Assembly: GCA_024364735.1 (NCBI GenBank)
Contig: JAGFNQ010000713.1
Coordinates: forward strand, 124,001-188,000
Source: Boesenbergia rotunda
Taxonomy: Eukaryota; Streptophyta; Magnoliopsida; Zingiberales; Zingiberaceae
Direction of reading: 5' to 3'
DNA: 64,000 bases
Below the pieces are notes generated by a model. The model saw only the letters and a program-made list of their open reading frames with translations, made no database searches and was not told the origin of the DNA. Of this stretch, positions 57,951 to 64,000 are shown piece by piece. Within the stretch, counting starts at the first letter, position 1. Every line of letters begins with the position of its first letter. The position numbers and the translations under genes were made by a program.

Positions 57951-59546
57951 TCATTTGTCCCTTTCTGAACATTTCAGAATATCTTCATAACTGATAGGTT
58001 CGTCATCGCTTATGAGTAACACGTCATTCGATTCACTTATGAGAAATCTATATCTCTCTGGAATATTGCGTGTCCTATCAGATCTACGAAGAGGTGGTGT
58101 TGTTTTAGGTTCAACTGATAGCTCATCATTATGAGTTATTGGTTGTGGGTCTAGACTAGGTGTCTCTGTAATGTCTATTAGAGTTTCTTGAACTTCATCA
58201 AGTTCAATGCCACTCCCACTATTTTCTTGTAAAAAAAATTCTTTTTCCAGAAATACAGCATGCCTTGAAACAAACACCTTTTGTTCCAAGGGATGATAGA
58301 ATTGGTAACCCTTCGTTTAATAGACATTTATCAGACTTAGCATCCAATTTGTTTGATACAGTCCGCTTCACATAAGCAGGACAACCCTATATCTTAAGGT
58401 GAGTTAAGTGAGGTTTCTTACTATTCCATGTCTCATATGGAGTAGTAGAGACTACCTTGGTCGGGACTCTATTTAGCAAGTAAACAGCTGTCTTAAGTGC
58501 ATAGCCCCAAAAGGATTTTGAAAGAGTTGCATGATTCATCATCGACCTAACCATGTCCATTAAGGTTTGGTTGCGCCTCTCAGATACACCATTATGCTGT
58601 GGTGTATATGGCGAAGTCCATTGGGACAATATCCCATCGTCCCTAAGATAATCTTGAAACTCTTGACTTAAGTATTCACCACCTCGATCGGATCGAAGTA
58701 TCTTAATACTTTTGCCAAGCTGTTTCTCTACTTCATTTCTGAACTCTTTGAATTTCTCAAAAGCTTCAGATTTGTGTTTCATCAAGAACACATACCCGAA
58801 TCGTGAGTGATCATCGATAAAGGTGATGAAGTAGCTATAGCCTCCTTGTGCAAGAGTTGACATTGGTCCACATACATCAGTATGTATTAGACCAAGCAAT
58901 TCTCCCACTGGATTACCTTTTCCAGAGAAGGGTAATTTGGTCATCTTGCCTTTTAAGCATGATTCGCATGTATCAAATGAACCGGGTTCAAATGATTCCA
59001 AAATTCCACATCGGTGTAATTTGGTCATGCGTTTCTTACTTACATGGCCAAGACGACGATGCCACGTGTAGGAGTCTATTCGATTATCTATTCGAGCACG
59101 TTTGTTGCTAACTTCGATATTGAAAACGTCACCGGATAAATCTAACGTGTAGATACCATTGTACAAAGTTCCATTCCCATAAAGAACGCCATTTAAAGTT
59201 ATGTAACAACAATTGTTACTAAAAGTTAAATGATAACCCTTTTCATTCAAACATGAAATAGATACAATGTTCTTTATTAACGAAGGAACAAAATAACAAT
59301 TATCCAATTCTAAGACACGTCCTGTAGGGAGCTTTAGCAAATATGTTCCGATGGCAACAGCAGCAATCTTTGCTCTGTTTCCAACTCGCAAATTCGCTTC
59401 TCCCTTGACGAGTCTTCTTCTATTCCTTAGCCCCTGTATGTCATTACATATATGTGAGCTACACCCAGTATCAAGTACCCAGGTGTTTGAGGAAATAGAG
59501 TGACATTCAATAACGAAGATACTTGAAGAGGATGGGGCATCGGATG
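57951..59546 (-). pseudogene. Protease, integrase and linker of copia K
   Basis: Read leftward from the solo LTR at 59547. The protease active site VLDTGCSSHIC is intact. Then LRNRRRLVKGE, the pre-integrase region (YTWHRRLGHVSKKRM, SCLKGKMTKLPF), and the integrase core with HTDVCGPM, LRSDRGGEYLSQEF and QHNGVSERRNQTLMD. The frame ends at 58387. The linker (58289-57951) has a proline/serine-rich segment with SDRTRNIPERYRF and stops at 57951, ten bases before RT. The N-terminal part is separated from gag by the solo LTR. Confidence 0.9.
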
Positions 59547-59868
59547 TGTAACGACCCGAAAAATTCTCTTAATATTTCCTTAAAATATTAAGCATGTCTA
59601 GATAATTTTCCGAGGAATCTAGAAATATTAATGCGAACTTTGGCCTAGAAAATCCATGTTTTCTCATTCAACTTGGGAAAAATGGCACTAATGAGCCTTA
59701 TATGGGCTTTTTAGTACCATAATTATTGGTGGATTTTAGGTGAAAATTTACATAAATATAAAATGATTTTAATGAGAAATATTAACATAATTATTGGGGA
59801 ATTTTTAAGGGATTTTCAAAAATACTAGGAAAATAAAAGAAAATAAGTGGGAAAAAAATTGTGCATCT

Positions 59869-59935
59869 ACCAAGGATTGAACCTTGGACCTCTTGGACAA
59901 CCATGCATGCTTTAACCAACTCACCTAGCAAGGGA
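59869..59935 (-). other. tRNA-like segment in the solo LTR, antisense
   Basis: The minus strand has box A-like TAGGTGAGTTGGTTAAAGC and box B-like GGTTCAATCC. The T arm is a perfect 6 bp stem (CCAAGG with CCTTGG). It lies between the LTR start and the TATA box, the same position as the degenerate antisense box B in Tekay LTR 1. Likely a tRNA relic or SINE head. Confidence 0.65.
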
Positions 59936-61204
59936 TTTCTATTGGGAAATGAAATAGAGTTTGGCTAAGGTTTAGGGGAAGATGAGGGGTCATGAAGAGA
60001 CTCTTCATTTGCCTCCTTAAAGGGGCTATAAAGAGAGGGTTTGGGGGGTTACTTCTCTTCTTCCATCAAGTCACCTTCTCCCCTCCTCCTTCTTCATTCT
60101 AGCCGAACACCAAGAAGGGGTTTTCCCTTGGAAAAACTCCACATCTCCAAGATCTAGGTTCCTTCCAAGGTTACAAGGGCAAGGAGGGATCAAGGGTCAA
60201 GAGCTTTACAAGTTCTTTCTCTTTTAAGGTCTAAAAAAAATCAAGAAACCTCAAGTAAGACTCCCTCACCTATGGTATATTAGTTCTTTATGTTTTTCTA
60301 TGATTTTTAGCATATTATAAAGGTTGGTTTGAGATTTTAAGTTGGAAAAGAAAGAAACCAAGAATCCTAGCCTAAGGGGGGTTTCGGCCCTAGGACTTTT
60401 GGGTCCATAATGATGCTATAAATCCTAGTTATGTTTTCTAATATGCTCTCATGATGTTTAGAGATTAAATATAATTTTGGGGAATTTTTGAGGTACCCTA
60501 GGGTCCCCTAGGGTTTTCGGCCAACCCATGAACTCATGGGTAGGGTTAAATCCAAACCCCCAAGCATATGTGTTGTGTATTATCATGATATAAGGGAGAT
60601 TGAGGGTGACTTATGAGACCTTTTACAAGGCTTTGTGACCCACAAGTTTCGGCCAAGGTTTGATGGTAGGGCAAAAGTTAGGCCTTTCCCCAAGTAAGGG
60701 CTCTAATGGCCCTTATAGTATGGTATGGTTGATATTAATGGTTGATTGGGGATTTTTAATGGAATTTATCCATGCACCCATGCCCTAACAAGATTCGGCC
60801 AGCCCTAGGAAGGAGGGTTAAGGGTTAGGGTTAACCCTAATCATGAGGCCTAAGGGCTTCCTATGGTCATATAAGTAATGTATGTATGTTCCTTTACCTT
60901 ATGCTATCTTATATGCTTATGGAAATGATGGGAACCTTCCATGTAGGTTTCGGCCAAGGCCATGTAAATAGGGTTTGGTGGAGTTAAGGTTCAAAGAATG
61001 ATGGTTTATGCTTATTATGAAGTATATAGGTAGGTTCAAGCATGTGGTAGAAATTTAAGTTACCTATAACCCTAACTTTAAGCACCATGTTTATGTTGTA
61101 TGCTTATGGTTGGATGCCATGCTTAATAGGGTTATTTATGAATGTCTTATGTTCCATGTCATGCACTTGGATAGTAGGTAACATGTTTATGGAAGTCCTA
61201 CCTA

Positions 61205-61340
61205 TATATGCTTATGTTATGTTAAGAACCATGTCATGTTATATGATTATGTTATGTTAAGAACCCCGCCATGTTATATGCTTATGTTATGTTAAGAACC
61301 CTACTATGTTATATGCTCAGGTTATGTTAAGAACCATGTT
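61205..61340. repeat. Minisatellite in the solo LTR, period about 35 bp
   Basis: Four units are marked by TTATGTTAAGAACC starting near 61222, 61258, 61292 and 61327. It is followed by looser ATGATGCATGCCATG repeats to about 61540. Confidence 0.82.
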
Positions 61341-62279
61341 ATGTTTATGATAAGAATGATACCATGATAAGTATGTTATGTTTATGATAAGAATGATGCA
61401 TGCCATGTTTTATATATGAAGATGTATGCCATGTTAATAAATAATGATGCATGCCATGCTATGAATAATAATGCATGCTATGTTAAGAATAATGATGTAT
61501 GTCATGTTATGAATAATGATGCATGCCATGTTTATGAAGAAAGATAATGCTCATGCCTTCCAGGCATCATGATGGACAAGCATGTTTTAAGTCATGCTTC
61601 ATGTAACAAGTTATGCCATGTTTAAATATGCCATGAATGTCTTATGAATGATGAAGCATGTAAAGTATTTTACTTTATGAATGGGGCTTGTACCGGACCG
61701 AAGTATGGGTCCAAGGGATGGGCACCTTAAGAACGCCCCGGTTCTGGACTACCGAAGCTGTCCACGGTTCTGGCACTACCGAAGCTGTGCAACAGGGATG
61801 GACACCTTAAGAACGCCCCGGTTCGAGGACTACCGACTATGCTGTCCTTACCCTAGTAGGTCGAAGCTAGCTACCTTGTATTTACTTAGGGATGCGCGCC
61901 ATGATGTATGTATGTGGTACAAGCCGGGGACCCCAACAATGTGATGATTATGTTTAAGTATTTAAAAGTATGTTTTTAAAAGTTAGGCATCTATATATAT
62001 ATATATATACATATGCATTCCACCCACGCATTCATTCATGTGATGCATTATGCTATGATGATGATGTCTTATGCTTATGATTCATGTTAAGAAATGGGTA
62101 TGATAGTAAATGATTTATGCCATGATTATGTTAAGAAGATGCTCATATGCTATGATGGAAAATATGCCCATGATATGCTAGATAGGTTGGTCTATACCTT
62201 ATGTTTATGTTTATACCATGTTCCATGCCATGTTAAGAATGTCTAATGATGATTATGTTTATACCATGCTTTAAGCCAT

Positions 62280-62450
62280 GATAAGAATGTTTATTATGTC
62301 TATGCTTATGTTTATGCTTTAGGCCATGATAAGAATGTTTAATTATGTCTATGCTTATGTTTATGCTTTATGCCATGATAAAAATGTTTAATTATGTTTA
62401 TGCTTATGTTTATGCTTTATGCCATGATAGGAATGTTTAGTTATGTTTAT
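62280..62450. repeat. Minisatellite in the solo LTR, period 48-49 bp
   Basis: GATAAGAATGTTTA-type words recur near 62280, 62328, 62377 and 62426, each followed by CTATGCTTATGTTTATGC. Confidence 0.82.
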
Positions 62451-62986
62451 AGTTATGCCATGTATCATGCCATGTAATGTTTAAGTAGGTTTATGTTTAT
62501 GCTTCATGTTTAAGACTAAATGATGATTATGTTGCATATGATTATGAATGAATGACGAATGGTTTTAGTGAGTAGGAAAGAGTCTTACTAAGCCTGTGTG
62601 CTTATAGTCTTTTTCCTTATACCGCAGATCATGCAAGGGGACAATGAGGAAGCAGCAGGAGGGCAAGAACGTATGTGTGTGATAGTGACTTGGCCCAGGA
62701 AACCAAATGTTTACAGTTTATGCTAGAACTTTACTTTTGATATCTCTATGCTCGAATAATGACTCATGGAACTTTATGTTATGATGTTAAGCATGATATG
62801 ATAAGATGTTTAAGTATAAAGTCAATATGCCAAGTTTCCATGTCATTATGTTAAGAATGGTAGTAGGGGGCATGTAAGTGTAAAGTTAAAGTTATTCCGC
62901 TGCAGTATGATGTTACATGCCCTAAGTATGTTAGTGTAATGCCGCTTTATGAAAGAAAGAAAAAAAAAAGCGGGCGTTACAGGATG

Positions 62987-63398
62987 CCTTCTCTTTCAAA
63001 GACTCAAGATAAACCTTGCAGTTTCTTCGCCCGTGAACATCCTTGCCACAGTGATGGCAAGTGCCTTTTAGGGTATTTTCAGTCTTTTTGGCCCTTTTCT
63101 TCTTTCCCTTATTCTGTTCTTTGGCGTTCCTCTTAGAACCTTTCTTTGAGGAACCAACTAACAGTACCGTCTTTTGATCCTGCTTCACAGAAGGCTCTAC
63201 AGTCTTCAGCAGGTTGAGCAACTCAGGAAACTGGTCTGGAGTTGCATTTTCAGGAGGACGGTTGGGAAGTTGATCTTCAATGACATAAGCAAACTTCTCT
63301 GCCTTGAGGACTATCCTCAGGTTTCGAAGCCAGTCCATGAAGTTTGGCCCAGTCAGTTTATTAGTGTCCAAAATGGAACGCAAATTCAGAGAAGACAT
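62987..63398 (-). pseudogene. gag of copia K, internally deleted
   Basis: It starts at ATG 63398 with SSLNLRSILDTNKLTGPNFM and WLRNLRIVLKAEKFAYVIED, a typical copia gag N-terminus. After ENATPDQ the capsid-like region is missing and the frame joins a lysine-rich stretch and the complete CCHC knuckle CHHCGKDVHGRRNC (about 63030-63071). The protein is about 135 residues before the solo LTR, against well over 200 in comparable gags. The loss is in frame. Confidence 0.85.
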
Positions 63399-64000
63399 GA
63401 TCGAGTGATTATCCTAGAAATACAAATTGAGCTTATGTGAGAAGAATGATTAAAGAATGTATCATTATACATTAATAAAAATCCTATTTATTTTTCAAAT
63501 TGAATAACCCTTTTTATCAATTCGGGAGATCGTAGGAACATCTCCAAATAGGTTGATATCACCCCATAGATAAGAACCACCATAGCTGTGACCATCAAGT
63601 TATTCTTAGCTATGAAGGTAGGTAATTATACCGATTACATATCACATATATGTAACTATCACTTTATGCTATCAACTAATTGAATGTTTGCATAAATCAT
63701 TGGGTTGTTAACTCATTAACAAGTATGCGACATTATACATAGCACCCAATTGCACCTCTCTTTACATCGACCTTGGCTGTGGCACAACAAATCGATGCTC
63801 CAAGCTTAAGGCTGACACATTAATCAAGAAATAGTTTTAATATGGTTGGAGCTCATTCAACCGTTTAGTCAGGCTTGGATGTGTCCAACAACCAAAACTA
63901 AGGATTGACCTCTGACTCCAACTATATTATTCGTAAACTAATTCCATGGTTTGAACATGTTGAGGTTCAAGCCGGGCATGGATGTGTCCATCAACTCAAA
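63399..64000 (-). other. 5' leader of copia K, continues beyond the window
   Basis: Non-coding sequence upstream of gag. No primer-binding site or LTR edge is reached before the window ends, so the leader is at least 600 bases. Confidence 0.6.

Larger units (their letters stand above)
59547..62981 (+). repeat. Solo LTR, Tekay-like, 3435 bp, TSD GGATG
   Basis: It starts TGTAACGACCCG and ends GGGCGTTACA. Perfect GGATG duplications lie at 59542-59546 and 62982-62986, and the gag and protease of copia K resume on each side. The TATA box CTATAAAG is at about 60027, then a C/T-rich leader, donor-like GTAAGA at 60255 and acceptor TTCCTTATACCGCAG ending at 62627. It shares several short blocks with Tekay LTR 1 but is a different family. 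No internal region is present. Confidence 0.95.

Overview
This is a block of nested plant retrotransposons. I see no host gene, no rRNA and no functional tRNA gene. Nearly every base that can be assigned belongs to an LTR retrotransposon: Ty1/copia elements of SIRE-like and other types, Ty3/gypsy chromoviruses of Tekay/Del type, and one short TRIM-like element. Primer-binding sites complementary to initiator tRNA-Met, polypurine tracts of the SIRE type and a gypsy pol ending in a chromodomain all point to a large flowering-plant genome, possibly a monocot. The species cannot be fixed from the sequence. All pol genes carry stops or frameshifts, so nothing here looks autonomous today.

Layout. 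4-15057: copia element A (+), with target duplication AGGGA on the right and its last three bases visible on the left. It is split by the reverse-oriented, gag-only element B (554-7995, TSD TGGAC), which landed inside A's left LTR between an array of palindromes and the TATA box. A itself sits in an outer copia element whose 3' tail and LTR follow (15063-16880). 17222-20470: decayed copia pol (-). 20480-23098: gypsy-like LTR fragment. 23099-27714: copia element F (-) that keeps only an accessory ORF, hit by a solo LTR of family B (24907-26322, TSD GCAAT). 27715-30330: a copia LTR and a gag-only copia remnant. 30331-45153: two Tekay copies sharing a middle LTR, with a 67-base assembly gap. 45154-47747: two family-B LTR pieces in opposite orientation. 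47748-50553: 3' half of a copia (+). 50562-51260: TRIM-like element. 52236-54902: copia J (-). 54903 to window end: copia K (-), the best preserved pol here, with a 3.4 kb solo Tekay-like LTR (59547-62981, TSD GGATG) in its gag/protease region.

The most notable signal is not a gene. LTRs of two unrelated copia families carry, just upstream of the TATA box, arrays of composite palindromes. Each is a pair of short self-complementary cores (CAGTCGACTG in one family, GGCGCC in the other) flanking a centre that is itself palindromic. In the GGCGCC family the centre differs between LTR copies yet stays palindromic. The CAGTCGACTG core also appears in copia 3' tails and inside the Tekay LTR. Tekay-type LTRs additionally carry tRNA-like segments and a conserved pair of intron-like splice signals.
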